Assembly (NCBI GenBank): GCA_030549495.1
Contig: JAUIRK010000907.1
Span: 496,001-560,000 of the forward strand
Direction: 5' to 3'
DNA length: 64,000 nucleotides
Source of the DNA: Nectonema munidae
Lineage: Eukaryota > Nematomorpha > Nectonematoida > Nectonematidae
In this document: piece by piece, positions 1-13,030 of the stretch
Layout of the letters: every line of letters starts with the position of its first letter
Position numbering within the stretch: position 1 is the first letter of the stretch
Translations under genes and position numbers: made by a program
The notes under the pieces: model-generated
Seen by the model: the letters and a program-made list of their open reading frames with translations, nothing else
The model's database searches: none
Told to the model about the DNA's origin: nothing

Positions 1-457
1 ACTGATTATTCCACTAAAATAGTCTTTCTCAATTATCATTACCTCATAAAATTTTGATAGATAATATTCATAATAAACAAATATGGAATAACTCATGATG
101 AAAACCTTATTTTAACAAGAAAATTATATTTTAAATATTTTAATATTATAATAATGCAAAAACCATGCATATCACATGAAACAAGTAATATTTTCATTAA
201 AGAAAATTGTTAATTACCAAATTCCAATTAAGATATATTATATTTTCTTTTTTTAAGAGTTATTATTTTCTGTAATTTCTAAATAAATAAAAAATTTTGA
301 GTAGATATTTTCCAGAAATTTTAGGTAATCGTCTAAAATTCAAATATCTGAATTTGGAAGATAAATTTATTGAATTTAATATTTAAAATATACTTAAAAT
401 TTTCTTGGTGTTAATTTCATAGGAGAATCAAAATTGCAGATAACAACATAAATAAAG
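1..457. other. AT-rich intergenic, nothing recognised
   Basis: No coding region, RNA gene or recognisable transposon end was seen. It is plain AT-rich sequence leading up to the first repeat copy. Confidence 0.5.
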
Positions 458-1120
458 CAGGGGCGGATCTAAAAATTGGCATTAGGAGGGGGCGGATTTT
501 ATTAAATTAAAACTAAAATTTGAAGCATAAAAATTTAAGCTTTATCAAAATTTTTAATCTATTTTTATCTTATTTTGGGTAATAGTTTAATAAAAAGCGA
601 AAATTGACATTTTATCATAAAACTTAGAGTATTATAATAGTATATCAAAAAATTATAAGTTTATTATAAGAAAGTAACTAGATTAAGAACTAAGAGAGTT
701 TAGGAGCCTCATCCATCTAGGACACTTTTTAGCCTATATATAAATAATAGTGTCAATATCCAATCGAATATCTGTGAACAAAAAGAAGAATGAGAGCATT
801 AAAACGATCCTTATTCATTGAACTGCGAAGTGAATTGATGTGGTAAAACTTGATATGTTTGAATAATAGATTTCCAAAAAAAATTGGATAATATTAAAGT
901 AAAAAGTGTCTCACTTAACTACGATTGAAACATAAAAAACTTTTTAGGGCTCCTCACTTTAGACAAAGATTGAATCTAAAAAACAAGTTGCAGAAATCAT
1001 CATAATAATTGAGTTCTACGAAAAGAATTAGATGAAGAAAAATTTTCAACAATTGGCAATGCAATTTTTTGTGGGAGGGGGGGGGCGTACGCTGGTTTCG
1101 CCCCTTTATTAACGCCAGTG
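458..1120 (+). mobile_element. Non-autonomous hAT-like element, copy 1
   Basis: A ~663-bp interspersed repeat that recurs at 3217-3897 in the same orientation. It starts CAGGGGCGGATC and ends with a G/C-rich stretch and CGCCAGTG. Read in reverse, the right end begins CACTGGCG, so the two ends are short imperfect inverted repeats of the hAT style. TAAAG lies directly before (453-457) and after (1121-1125), a possible short target duplication, although hAT elements normally make 8 bp. No coding potential was seen inside, which is AT-rich with a poly-G run near 1075. Assignment to hAT rests only on the ends. Confidence 0.6.
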
Positions 1121-3216
1121 TAAAGGTATCCTTTTAAGATAAATACGCCATTAAACTTTTGTGTATAACATTAAGTGCGTAAAAAATTATAAACGTTTGA
1201 AAAGCACTACACTAAAATATTGATTGCTCAACAACAATCTTTTCACCTTAAAAATAGACTTCAATTTTAATAGGTCGATTTAGGTGTATCTTTAGAATTT
1301 AAACTCAGTTTTCCTTGTAATGCTTAAGAAGTTAATTTATTTTTTAGCTGTTATTTGGGTAAAACCGAGATTCATAGCTCACAAATGCGTGTGCCCTTTA
1401 TAGTAGGGTATCCTGTGAGATATCAGCGATCAGTGATTGATTTCAAAGGGCGGATTTGCAATGAACCAACTAAAAAAGTTTTAATGGTAGTCAAAATTTT
1501 AACATGGTCATGGAGGGTTTGATTAGATGGATTAAAAAACTGTCTTTATTCACTTTTGTTTGCCCTGATAACTCTACAAGCCAAAATAGTGAAATATCTT
1601 GGTAAAGAATATTTACATATTCTTTATGAGATATTTTGAAAACGTGCCATCCTCATTGTTGTGATCAGATAAGATCTTTTTTAACTATACTGGAAATTTT
1701 GTTTTTTTTAATATTGGAAATTTCAATTTTTTATATTTATAAATTCATCAACAGTGAATTTACATTGATGAGTAAATTTGATCAACAAATAAATTTCACA
1801 ATTTTCATATATTTTCGCTACAATTTATAACTTTATACTTTAGAACTTATGAACCTAAATTTTATGTTATATTTTTCGAAAAGTTTAGTTTAGTTTAGTA
1901 AGTTTTTTTAGTTTTGAAAAAAGTCGTTAAACTTTATTTTATAGTGAAACACACCAAAATTGTTTAAAAAATGAAAGAAAAAAAGATATGTTAAAAAATT
2001 AATCACAAAATTACATCTCACAATGTTGTCAAGTTTTAGCACCTGAATGATTAAGAAAACTTTTACTTTTTGAAACTTCATTTCAAAGTAGTATATGTGC
2101 TTTTTTCACAAACCAGAACGCAAGTTGAAGTTTATGATATTGATAGGAAACAGCCAAACTTACTCAAATATAATAATTATAAAAGTGTAGTAGATGTTGT
2201 AGTAGTAAATCAATTTAGATAATAAAAGCCATGTGGAAGGTGAAATGTGGTCGAAATTTCTAATCATTTAGATATGTCTTGCCTAAATTCATACATCGTA
2301 TCCACGTTTAATTTTCCAGAAGACTTTTGTAAGATAGTAAATAGTGGTAGAAAGATTTGATTTCCTCGGTATTTATCCCAAGATTCTATGAAAACAAGTG
2401 CTTCACGATCATAATTAATATAAAAGTAGATTCTCATTTATAATTTTTTGAGTATCCACAAGAGCAAAATTTTCAATCATTTACTTAAATTAAGTTAATA
2501 ATTGTTTGTGGCGTTTGCACCCATCTTTACGGATATCGTGGTCCAGTCCGAAATTCAGAGTCCAAGATCAACCTGTACTTTCCATTCCACTAAAACTTAA
2601 GAACGGCCTTTGTACGCCATGATACCTTGATATATATATTATATAACATTTTTACTTTGAAATTGTCTTTTTTCAATTCAAATGTACTTTTTACGTCCTA
2701 AATTGTCTTTTTTCAATGGCCAATAAAAAAGTCTATAATTTAAATAATAGAAAGAAAATAAAAATTCTTATTTTGTAATGAAACAAGAAATCTCGAAAGT
2801 GAGGCCTACGCGCTAAACAGAAAGAAATGGCCGGCTAAATTGCCATTTGTGCTACAGTCATTCACTCCTTGAAAAAAAAAAAACTTGGACTTAAATAAAT
2901 CGTTATATGTCCACAGTGGATAAGAGGGTCGGAAGATGAAGGGGTAGTTTGCTTAAATCAAAGAGGAATTTATAGAGTCACCCATGATGAAAATATATTT
3001 TATTCCATTATCCATAGATAGAGAGTGTGAGTATATGGAGATAAAAAAGTCCAAAGACTACTTTGTAAATTTAAGGGATAATTTAAATAAAAAATTAAAT
3101 TTTTCGAATTGAAATCCTTATTTATTTTACAGCGTGTTCGCTTTGTGATGACCATCGAATAACAGAGAACTTGAGGATTGAAGTACAATATATTGTGTAA
3201 ACACAATTATAATAAG
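1121..3216. other. AT-rich intergenic, nothing recognised
   Basis: Only short chance reading frames are present. A slightly GC-richer patch at about 2505-2620 has no recognisable identity. Confidence 0.4.
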
Positions 3217-3897
3217 CCGGGCGGATCTAGAAATTGGCATTAGGGGAGGGGGCGGAGCGGATTTTACTAAGCTAGAACACAAATTTCAAGCATATAAATT
3301 TAAGCTATATCAAAATTTTTAAGCTATTTATATCTTATTTTGAGTAATAGTTTAATAAAAAGCGAAAATTGACTTTTTATCATAAAACTTGAGTATCATA
3401 ATAATAATATATCAAAAAATTATAAGTTTAATATACGAAAATAACTAGATTAAGAACTAAGAGGATTAAGGCGTCTCATCCGTCTAGGACAGTTTTTATC
3501 ATACATATAAATAATGGTGTCAAATTCCAAGTGAATATCTCTGTGAACAAAAAGAAGAATGAGAGCAAACGATATTCATTCATTGAACTGCGAAGTGAAT
3601 TGACGTGTGATGCTTAAAACTTGATATGTTTAAATAATAAATTTACCAAAAAAATTGGATAAAATAAAAGTAATAAGTGTCACACTTAACTACGATTGAA
3701 ACATAAAAAACTTTTTAGGGCTTTTCACTTTAGAGAAAGATTGAATCTAAAAAATGAGTTGCAGAAATCTTCATAATATTTGAGTTATACGAAAAGAATT
3801 AGATGAAGAAAATGTCAAGCAATTGGCAATGCAATTTTAGGGGGGGGACGTACGCCTGTTCCGCCTCCCCCCCCCCCCCCCCTTAAATCTGCCAGTG
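3217..3897 (+). mobile_element. Non-autonomous hAT-like element, copy 2
   Basis: Second copy of the 458-1120 repeat, same orientation, with obvious base-by-base similarity through most of its length (for example AAACTTGAGTAT, GAATGAGAGCA and GAACTGCGAAGTGAATTGA). It differs by small indels and by a ~20-base poly-C tract near the right end. It ends in TGCCAGTG. The flanks ATAAG (3212-3216) and ATAAA (3898-3902) could be a decayed short target duplication. There is no open frame of note. Confidence 0.6.
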
Positions 3898-6800
3898 ATA
3901 AATATTATGTTATTTATTTGATTGGCTTGGATTGTACAACCAAGCTTCCACTTCTTCGGTTAATAATCAAGATATTTAGTAGCCAAGCCATTTCGTAACA
4001 AAATTTGTCCTTTTGTACCCAAAATTTTAAAAAAAATAACTGGATACGAAACCTCCAAAACTATGTACGAAATATCTTTAGCACGAAACTTATATTTAAT
4101 ATAAGTTATATTTAACTTATATCTTATATTTAATGAGAGATCACCGTTTTTTTATTTTTGCAGAAATTTGAGGTGTTTCTCACTTTTCTAGTTCTTCATT
4201 TATTCTCCTTAGGGCATATAATCCAATTCTCAATACCCATACTTTGCATCCCGTATTTATTACGATTTAAATTTTGATTATGAAGTAGTTGAAAACTCTC
4301 ATATTCATAGCTAAAGTCAATAGAAGCGGTTTTCAAACTTTATTCTTCAATCATATATTTCAATTATTTAAAATTTTTTGTTTGCGCACATAGAACAAAC
4401 ATTTCAATCACTTGTCTTTGGGTAGAAATTTAGTTAGTTTAACATTATACCGTGAGTTCACATTCCTCCAAAATTTTGTGTTGTCAAAAATTAATATTTG
4501 GAAGTGGATGCCACCAATTTCCACATTTTTTGACATAAATAGGTTGCACTCAATTAAAATATCTAGTGCTTATGAATCATTTCAAAAAATACTTAGATCT
4601 AATTCTAGTTTTCAGAAATGCTATTTGACAGAAAAAGCAATTTTTTTCTCTTTTATCATGCATTAAAAAAGTTAGGTATAAAAATAAGTCTTATTTGAAA
4701 TTGAAATTTAGAACTTTGCACAACTTTATAAGTTTTTTTAATTAATAGACCAGAAGTAAACAAATTAATTTTATTTATTTGTTTTTTTAGAATATACACA
4801 TTTAATCGAACATTTTCAACAAAAGCCATAATGATGTATATATTGAGCCAATATTCAATCAACATCTATAAGATAACTGATACAAACAGCGTTAACATTA
4901 TTTACGCCTCTATCTAAGGAGCTATTTAAAAAGATATATTTGTTTATATTAATTATTTGTATTGTCTTTAGTATTAAAAATCTTTGTCTCCTTTTTTATT
5001 TCATTCAAGCATATGTAATTAACTATGTCCAATGGTAGATTTTTTTTACAAATCTTTTATCTTGTTTTTACATTTTACTAATAAAATTTAATTTAACTAG
5101 TTAAATTTTTTACGGTTTTATGTTGTTGTTCTTTTCAATATAAAACTTTAAAAAGTAAACAATCTTTATCAAAAATTTTTAGGAGATGAATGTCAAACCA
5201 ATATGGTCATCAACCTACTGACTACTTTTTTACATTTCCCTCCAATCACAGCAACTCATCGCCCTCCTCCTCCAGTTGGTAGCTGAAGATACGTGGATGA
5301 GCATTGTGATCGAAAATTCATCTCCTTAAATTTTTTGAATAAAGACTCTTTACTTTTTATAATTTCCAAGTCTTTTTCAATGACTCCGCCCTACTTCGTC
5401 TATAAAATTTTAAAACTAGAATCTTACTGACTTGAGGTATAACTATGGTTGCGAGATCTCGCGGTTTTACCTTCGCCTAACAACGGAATCCCAGAGGATT
5501 TAGAAGAATTTTGGTTTTTCATTCTCTAATCTGATATGTCAAAAAAAAGAATCTCTTCTTTTAGTATAAAAATTTTTCATATTGATTATAAGACAAAATT
5601 TTGTTCTTTCTAATACTCTTTTTATCGGTCTCATATAAAAAAAATTATCTAATTTAAAAAGCTTTAAGCTCCAAATTTTATTTCGAAAGACCGACACAAA
5701 TATTTATAGACCTTGAGGAATGAACAAAACTTTAAACTTTGAGGGATTTTTGTTCCCCACGCACACATTGCCAACTTTCAAAATAGGAATCTTTTTCGAG
5801 AACAAAGAAAATCGTCACTTCATTGAGAAAGTGGGCGTGGGGGCGTTTATTTAATTTTATTTGCTCAAAAGTCGTGTCAATTGAGAATTATTATCATCAT
5901 CATTCATGCCTCCAATGCAATATAGCGGAGATATAAACGATTTGGATGAACTCGCTCAATCCCACTTATGCACGATGAACGAAGAAGCTAATATTTAACC
6001 TCATCATCACCATCATCAACACCATATCTATTGTAATTTGTATTGCAAACACTTACTTGCGCCTAAAGGCTATTAGCACCTCTAGTATATACACATACTT
6101 ACACCTACATTATCTAAACATCATCATCATCATTATTATCATCATCATCATTATTATTATTCAAGTAATGAAGTAGTATGTAAGAGATTTCACTTGGTTC
6201 ATCAATGATGTAAGTTAATTTCACTCTATTTTTCGTTGAATGCGTATCAAGAATTTTCAATCAGAATCAACATTTAGTTCAACCCCTTTTTTTGTAAATA
6301 TTTTTTGATTGTTTTATTCCAACACTGATCAACAACTTCTAACGATCTTCATCTTTAGGGTTAAAGAGGTGAATGGCTCCCAAATATATTGAACTCTTCG
6401 CATATGTTATCTTCAATATGTACTATTTAAAAAAACAAGTACTGAACTTTGAAACAATTTATATTTAAAATAAGATCTTTCAGTTTTGGAAGTTAAATAT
6501 GTGTTGTTCTGTTATTATTATTACTTAATAATCTGCATTCTTTTTTTTATTATAAGGAAATGAAAAAATGAATACTAAAATTCTCTATCTAAAGTTCAAC
6601 TTTGCGTATTAATCAGTCAGTTAGAGAGACGTAGTCAAGTAGTGATATTTTATCCAACCCCTCTTTTTTGAACATTCTCTCCCATTCTTGTATGCTATTG
6701 AAAACTTTTGGGCCTTTGGATATTTTTGGCTTTTGCTCCCTCTGTTCTCTTCAAATTGCTGCTTACCTCGTTTCTAAACCTTGAACATTTCAAAGCGATT

Positions 6801-9800
6801 TCTTAGAACATTTTCGCGCAAAAATTTAATTCCTCTCAATAACTGATAATCACTTTTTATGCATGTATTAATTTTGTGCAAGAGAAATTAGTCTAACACA
6901 TAAATTGTATACTTTTTTTGAAGTTCAAAAATTTTACTTTAAGTCTTATATATATTGGATGAAGTTATGTTTTCTTAACTGATAATATTATATAGAGTTG
7001 AAAAGTGCTGATCCTCTCAAAAAAATATTTCATATAGTTATAAACGGTTATAAAAGTGTTAAAACGGGCCAATAGGCAGACATGGGTTAGAGCGGGCTCT
7101 AGACCCCCTCCCCCTAAATCTTTCAAATCAATATAAATTCTGATAGAATTTAAAAAATATTTACATAAAATTACTAAAATTTTGTCGATTTACTTACACC
7201 AATGGGTAAGCATATCTCATTCTCTTCTACAGATGATAGATGATATAGTGTAAGTTAATTTTAAAAGATTCCTGATTATTGGTTAATTATATATCATTTT
7301 TTTTTATAAAAAAACTCTAATAAAAATTATAATAAAACATAAATACGAACCCAAACATACCAATTCTTCACAGTTTTGTTCAACCATAAAACACAATTGA
7401 AATTAAGCTCTAAATAAATAAAGAAAATAACAAATATATTGCGGTAGAAACCGAACTACAGATGGGAGAAATTATTTTATTTTGACGCAAATAGACTTGG
7501 TAAATAAATAATAATAATCGATGGCCTTTTCTTTTTTGTTCATTTCCCTATTAGTCTTTGTTTTCATCCACTACATAAGCGATCATTTAATTTTTGTACG
7601 TTATTACATAATTATACTCACGGTTTTTTTTTAATTTTTCTAATATTTTTTACAATTTTTATCGACAAACTTGTTAAGAGTTTGTTGTCTGTGTTTTTGA
7701 AAGGCATAAGTTAAAATTAAGAAATATTTAGTGAGAAAATGTTTACAGTTGAATGTAATATCTCACAAAGATATAGTTTCTGAAAATGTTGAGGACCATC
7801 AACGTAACCAGAAATTTGAAGAGAGCAGAGGGAGCAGTGGCCAAAAATATTCAAAAGGCCCAAAAGTTTTCAATAGTACACAACAATGGGAGAGAATTTT
7901 CAAAAAAGAGGGGTTGGATTTCCTTATTAGATTTGGTCATTTTGATTTTATACCTATTTATTAGATAATGGTTGTTCATTTTTGAATACATCCATTTTTA
8001 TGGGTTTAACTAGGACTTCTAATATATCTAAAAATTGTCATTTTGCAAATATACTTTATCACGGATTAACATTATAATTAAATTCTTTTAAAATGAGGTA
8101 TGCACTTTGGTAATGGAACTTTTTGGCTTGGACGTTTTTTCACGGCCTTTTTCTCTGTCCTATTTGGCTCGGTTCCTTCGAGCTGAAATTATAATTTAAA
8201 ACAATTTCTATTTTCACTATCACCATTTTTTAATAAAAGATACTAATACAGAACTTCAGTAGGTATTTTTTTTTATGTTTTTTTTTGTTTTCCTTTGAGC
8301 TGTCTCCGCACTGCGAAATTCGTGCTTTGAGCGTGAGTCGCACTGCTCTCTCCAACTCGCCTGTGTTAGTATTTCTCTGTCACTTTTGTCTCTCTACAAC
8401 ATTTCACGACAGTCACTGACGATCATTGAAGGAATAATTTTTTATCCAACCAACTCTAAATATTGTCATTTATAACGCAAAGGTTTAAAATCAATAAATA
8501 CACCCTGAACTCAATATCTAAAACCTGAACTTTTCAAACTATTTTCTTTTGAACCAACTCAACTTTCAAGTTATTTCGTTTGTTTACATCGATACTTCCA
8601 TTTCATGAAAATTTATTTTAATAATCTAATGAAACTTTCTCTTTATTTTCACACTTTTTGTGTAACATGTGAAGTTAATAATTTTATATAGTTGTAAGTT
8701 AATTTTACTAGTTGAAATAAAATAAGGTTTTTTTCAAAGAAATGTTTCATAGGAAAAAGCTTTTCATAGCGAGAAGCATCATTTTTGAGGAATGAATTTG
8801 ATATTTCTTTTTTGACAAAATTGTATTTAAACAGAATTAAAATAGAACAAGTTTCATTGATAGCCTATTTTGTCAGTGTATAATTAATTATCTCCTCTCT
8901 TTTTATTTTTGTATTATTTCCTCCAAGAAGGCATTAGTGCCGAAAACTTTCGTTATTGTCCAGGAGACAAATGTTATCACTAAACAGGTAAACTTAGAAG
9001 TCGTCCTAAGGATATAAAAAATACTTGTGTATTCTGTCAGAGCTTTTGAACGTGTTCATAGCCTCAATCTTGATATTTGATTTGAAAGCCAATACCTCTC
9101 GTACTAATTCTTCGTGGTTATGTGCCAGACTTCGCTGAATTCTCTGATCATCTTTATTTATAATATAAATACTAATATATAATACTTTTCCTCTTTAAAA
9201 GAATTTACTTTATTTAGTTTTTTATTCAGATTTAATATGTTTTTTTGTATCCGTGTGGAAATTCAATAAATATCCGTACAATTGTGACGAGTGATTATTT
9301 TGAGGTTTGGCAATGCCATAGGAGACAACAAAAATGATATTTTATGCTCTTTTTTAATTTGTACAGTTAAATATTGTGTTGTTAGGTTAGAACTATTTGA
9401 TTTTTTTGTATATTAAGTATTTTAGTTCATGAACTAATTAGTAAATCATAACAGTTAAATATAATTTCATGATTTATTAAATTACTTAATTGTAAAAGTG
9501 AAGTTTTTTTTTATAAAAAATTGAAAACAATATATTTGTTTAATCACTATATTTTTTCTGAATATATTGAGTAAATATAGACATCGAATTGATTTTTTTA
9601 ATTTGTTATTTTTAGAAACCTAGACTTTTTATAATTCAACTTATCCATAAAACAATATTATACATTATTTTTCATAGAACACTTTCAGCAAAAGGGTAAA
9701 CGAATAGTAAAATATAAAACTACACTAAAATTTAATTTAAAATATAATATATATTTTTGCTATATTTGAAGGTTTAAAAGAAATCCAAAAATAGGTGTTA

Positions 9801-10495
9801 ATCAATGGCCCTAATTAAGGGAATATGGGAATCTTTCTATGGTCTTTGGAATTTTGATATGATGTTTGTGTTTCCAACTCTTGCATAGTCATTATGTTAT
9901 GTGCTTAGATTTTTGAAAACTTAAATATTTTTATTTTTTAACTTTGAGATTTCACTAAAATCCTTTAAATTAATTATTTGTGCTTTTCAATCTAAGAAGC
10001 TTTTTTCTGATTTTCAGAATATCATATACTTTTTCAGTTTTATGACTTAAATATGTATGGGGTGTGACTTTTTATTGAAATAAACTAAAATTTAGTCAAA
10101 ATATTTCGAAATCTTAATTTTTTTCTACCAAATTAAAAATAATTCATAGTATTATCTCCGAAATCTATATAAAATTCTATCCAAATTATTTATTAATATA
10201 GAGGTCGTATAATTTTTATCAAAAATCTTATTTTATATTCACTATCTTTCGTGTGACAAAGAGAAATAAAATATTTTAATTGATAAATTTAACTTTACCT
10301 TTCTTATGTCACATTCATTTAGATAAATTACAGTGAAATTTTATATTTATTTAGAAAATTCATTAAAAATACTTTTCAAAGGATAAAAAGATCAAGAGTA
10401 TAGAAATGAAAGAAACATATTCTATCAAGTAACTTCCATTTAGGTAATATAAATTTGATAAAATAACAAATATTTTTTTAGATATTCTACATTCA
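3898..10495. other. Gene-poor intergenic stretch
   Basis: About 6.6 kb with no gene I can support. It holds the ATC-rich microsatellites at 6001-6161. A GC-richer patch at 7060-7120 (C-rich, like a transposon end) and one at 8280-8440 remain unidentified. Two overlapping short open frames at 7731-7968 have no recognisable domain. Confidence 0.4.
6001..6161. repeat. ATC/ATT microsatellites
   Basis: Interrupted trinucleotide runs of TCA/TCATCACCA at 6001-6024 and of TCATCATCAT then ATTATT at 6121-6161, separated by unique sequence. Confidence 0.8.
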
Positions 10496-11263
10496 ATGAA
10501 ATTTCGCGGTAAAAGTGTAATTGTTTCTTTCTCAGTTTACTTCATATTTTTATTCATGACAACTCAAAATAGAGTGCAAAGTTTACCAACAAAAAAAGAA
10601 AGTGTGAATCAAATTAAAATTTCTTGCAAAGGCTTTTCCGAAACGTATTTGAAAAATATCCTTGGCCAAGGTTTCAACATGCGATATATGTCAATAGACA
10701 AACCATCTCTCAAATTGAATTACAAAGGCTATCCCGAAATTAGCGCAGACATCAATTCAGATGAATACAACACTCAAATTCTATCCCCTACGAATCTTTC
10801 TTTCAGAGTTTCTTCAAATTTTTCTAGACCTTTACACAACATCGCAAAAAGACAGAGAAAATCTCGGCACACCAACTACAAAAACGAAATATCTTCAAAA
10901 CCTTTTACAGAAAAGTTATCTGACACAGATGAAGATGAAGAAGCGCTGAAGATAAAGTACCCGTGGTACTGCTCCTCCAGAGAAGTGTGGAAAGATTTAG
11001 GTCCGGACCACTTTCCTCGATATCTAAGATCGATAGAGTGTTCTTCAGAGTCTTGCTTTTTCGGTCATAATAAATGCGTTCCCAAAGCTTTTACAGTCAC
11101 AATTCTGAGGAGGCGAACAGATGAGTGCATTCCCGCAAACCAAAGTCTCATAAGTAATTTTTTTCACTCTTTTAACTTCCATGAACAGAAACTGTATGAG
11201 TTTGTTGAAGATTGGATGCTCGAAGAAAAAGCGATTACCTTTTGTTGTAGTTGTGGAGTGTAG
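10496..11263 (+). CDS. trk: Trunk/PTTH-family secreted cystine-knot ligand
   Basis: A 255-residue secreted protein in a single coding exon. Residues 1-29 are a basic N-terminus followed by a hydrophobic core, typical of a signal peptide. Residues 30-150 are low in cysteine, with possible N-glycosylation sites (NLS 100, NFS 108) and a basic cluster KRQRKSR at 118-124 that could be a convertase cleavage site. The C-terminal domain (about 155-255) has eight cysteines (159, 182, 187, 194, 211, 250, 251, 253) and the Trunk signatures W-x-DLGPD-x-FPRYLR, FTVTILRRR and a terminal FCCSC. In insects Trunk and PTTH are ligands of the receptor tyrosine kinase Torso, used in embryonic termini and moulting. 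The family call comes from remembered motif resemblance. Trunk and PTTH are not cleanly separable by eye. An AG just upstream (about 10480) could be the end of a 5'-UTR intron. The ATG chosen is the first in frame and gives the signal peptide. Confidence 0.82.
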   Translation: MKFRGKSVIVSFSVYFIFLFMTTQNRVQSLPTKKESVNQIKISCKGFSETYLKNILGQGFNMRYMSIDKPSLKLNYKGYPEISADINSDEYNTQILSPTNLSFRVSSNFSRPLHNIAKRQRKSRHTNYKNEISSKPFTEKLSDTDEDEEALKIKYPWYCSSREVWKDLGPDHFPRYLRSIECSSESCFFGHNKCVPKAFTVTILRRRTDECIPANQSLISNFFHSFNFHEQKLYEFVEDWMLEEKAITFCCSCGV

Positions 11264-11355
11264 TTTTAACCTATTCCAAAAAGTATCCCCCGATATTACC
11301 ATGCTCAATATTATTGTTTTTGGCAAAAGACATTTAAATTAAATAATTTTATTTA

Positions 11356-11361
11356 AATAAA
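11356..11361 (+). terminator. Poly(A) signal of the Trunk-like gene
   Basis: AATAAA lies about 90 bases after the stop codon, in AT-rich 3' sequence. Confidence 0.5.
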
Positions 11362-12641
11362 TTTGTATTATTATTCACTACTTTCTTGTTTTTGTGCTTG
11401 TATGAGGGAGAAACTAAAAAATCTTCATTTTTTCGAGCCGCAAAAAGCTTTTTAATTCTTTTTATATTCAGGGCAGCCTGGTACCTGTTGTTCAATAAAA
11501 TGATATACAAGTCTTTTCTGCGTGCATGAGCGTCAGAATCAGAGAGTTATCTAGAAACCTCTCTTTTCCGATAAATCTCAGAAAACGGATTTAAACATTG
11601 ACTTTTATTATATATAAATACTTTACCCCTGCACTAATAAAAATTGATTTGTTATGCTTACAAATTTAACTTGTGATTATCATTGTCCAAAAACTACCAG
11701 TTCATTGGTAATTATTATTATACTAATAGGTTTGTTAAATTTGCAAAGTTTTATTTAAATATTACTAGTTTAATGTGTAGTTATACAAAAGTATCAGTGA
11801 GGACAGGATATAACGAATTTGTGGGTACCTTTAGTTTAATTCGCTATATCCCAACCAAATACAAAGAAGTATTTAGATGTGAAAAATTTATTCAGTAAAA
11901 TAAGTACATTATAGATTTTTTTGTAAAAAAAAACATCCTTTTAAGTAGGTTTTTCTTTTTGTACTAATATTTTGTTCTCCATTTCATACAAAAACATCAT
12001 CCATTTCGTTTTGTAAGCAAGATATAAATATAGCTCTAACTTTTTTACTTCAATTTTGGTGATTAATTTTTCTGCTCGTTACATTCATCGCGGTTCATAT
12101 GAGTCTTCTGATAACTTTTCAGACATGATCACCTCCAAGACAAATTATTTTATTGAATGTAAAAAAACTATTGTTTCTGAGACAATTTGTGAACATATTG
12201 ATTTTATAATTCTCATGTTTCGAAAATAAATGTCTCATTCATCGAGGTCATTTTCATACTTGTCAAAAACAGTATTGTTAATTTACGCTTTTATCAATTG
12301 CGCTAACTCTCATTACTATTGACTTGCTTCTTTCATTTTCCCATCAGTAGTAGCATCAACATCATCGTGACCATCACTATCAATATTTGAAACGTATAGT
12401 TGTTTTGAAAAATAAAACCAAAAACAATTTTAATTGATTCTTCACTATCCAAAAACAAAATTGGTTTCAACAAATAATTGCATCAAGCGTCATGAAACTC
12501 AATAATATTCTTCAGTTAAATAAAATATTCTTTCAAAAAATTCTTCCTTATAATGAATTTCTTTATAAATGGAATTTAGTACTCTTGAGCGTAATGTTTT
12601 GACTTGTGGCACTTTGTTTTTTTCATCGCCACCCTCTACAC
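11362..12641. other. AT-rich intergenic, nothing recognised
   Basis: No gene or repeat boundary was recognised. There are only short open frames without domain character. Confidence 0.4.
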
Positions 12642-13030
12642 CAGGAGCCGGGAACATTTTTGACTAAAAGAGCCCAAAAATCACATATTTTAAAATCTAA
12701 TCCTCTGAGAGCCATATATATTTTTAAATACTGATTACAACTAAATCGAAAAAGAAGACCAACAATTTTAGAGTATATTAAGACTGAATTTATTTAAACA
12801 AAATAGTTTTATCGAAGTTATTTAAGCAAAGTCTGCATCATCATCAGCTTTATTTGTGTGGTCATGATTCGTAATTATGACGAAATTAAGAGAGTGTAGA
12901 ATTGGCAAGAAGGATATGCATTATCGCAATACCTCCATTTATTCTGAATACCATCTGATTTATCTGAGAGCCAGATGCAGTCATCAAAGGAGCCATGTCT
13001 GGCTCGCGAGCCATAGGTTCCCGACTTCTG
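12642..13030. mobile_element. hAT MITE with 8-bp target duplication
   Basis: A 389-bp non-autonomous element starting CAGGAGCCGGGAAC and ending GGTTCCCGACTTCTG, so the ends are imperfect inverted repeats with the hAT CAG...CTG form. It is flanked by CTCTACAC (12634-12641) and CTCTAGAC (13031-13038), an 8-bp duplication with one mismatch. GAGCCA motifs near both ends resemble a widespread hAT MITE type. It carries no transposase. It sits at the C-terminal edge of a Tigger transposase remnant that reads on the minus strand, so it appears to have inserted into that older element. Confidence 0.8.

Noticed and set aside
7731-7968. Two overlapping plus-strand open frames (77 and 60 residues)
   Set aside because: No recognisable domain, no splice context and no neighbour support. 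Overlap of two frames is expected by chance or in a decayed repeat.
11045-11326. 93-residue minus-strand open frame
   Set aside because: It is the antisense shadow of the Trunk-like coding sequence.
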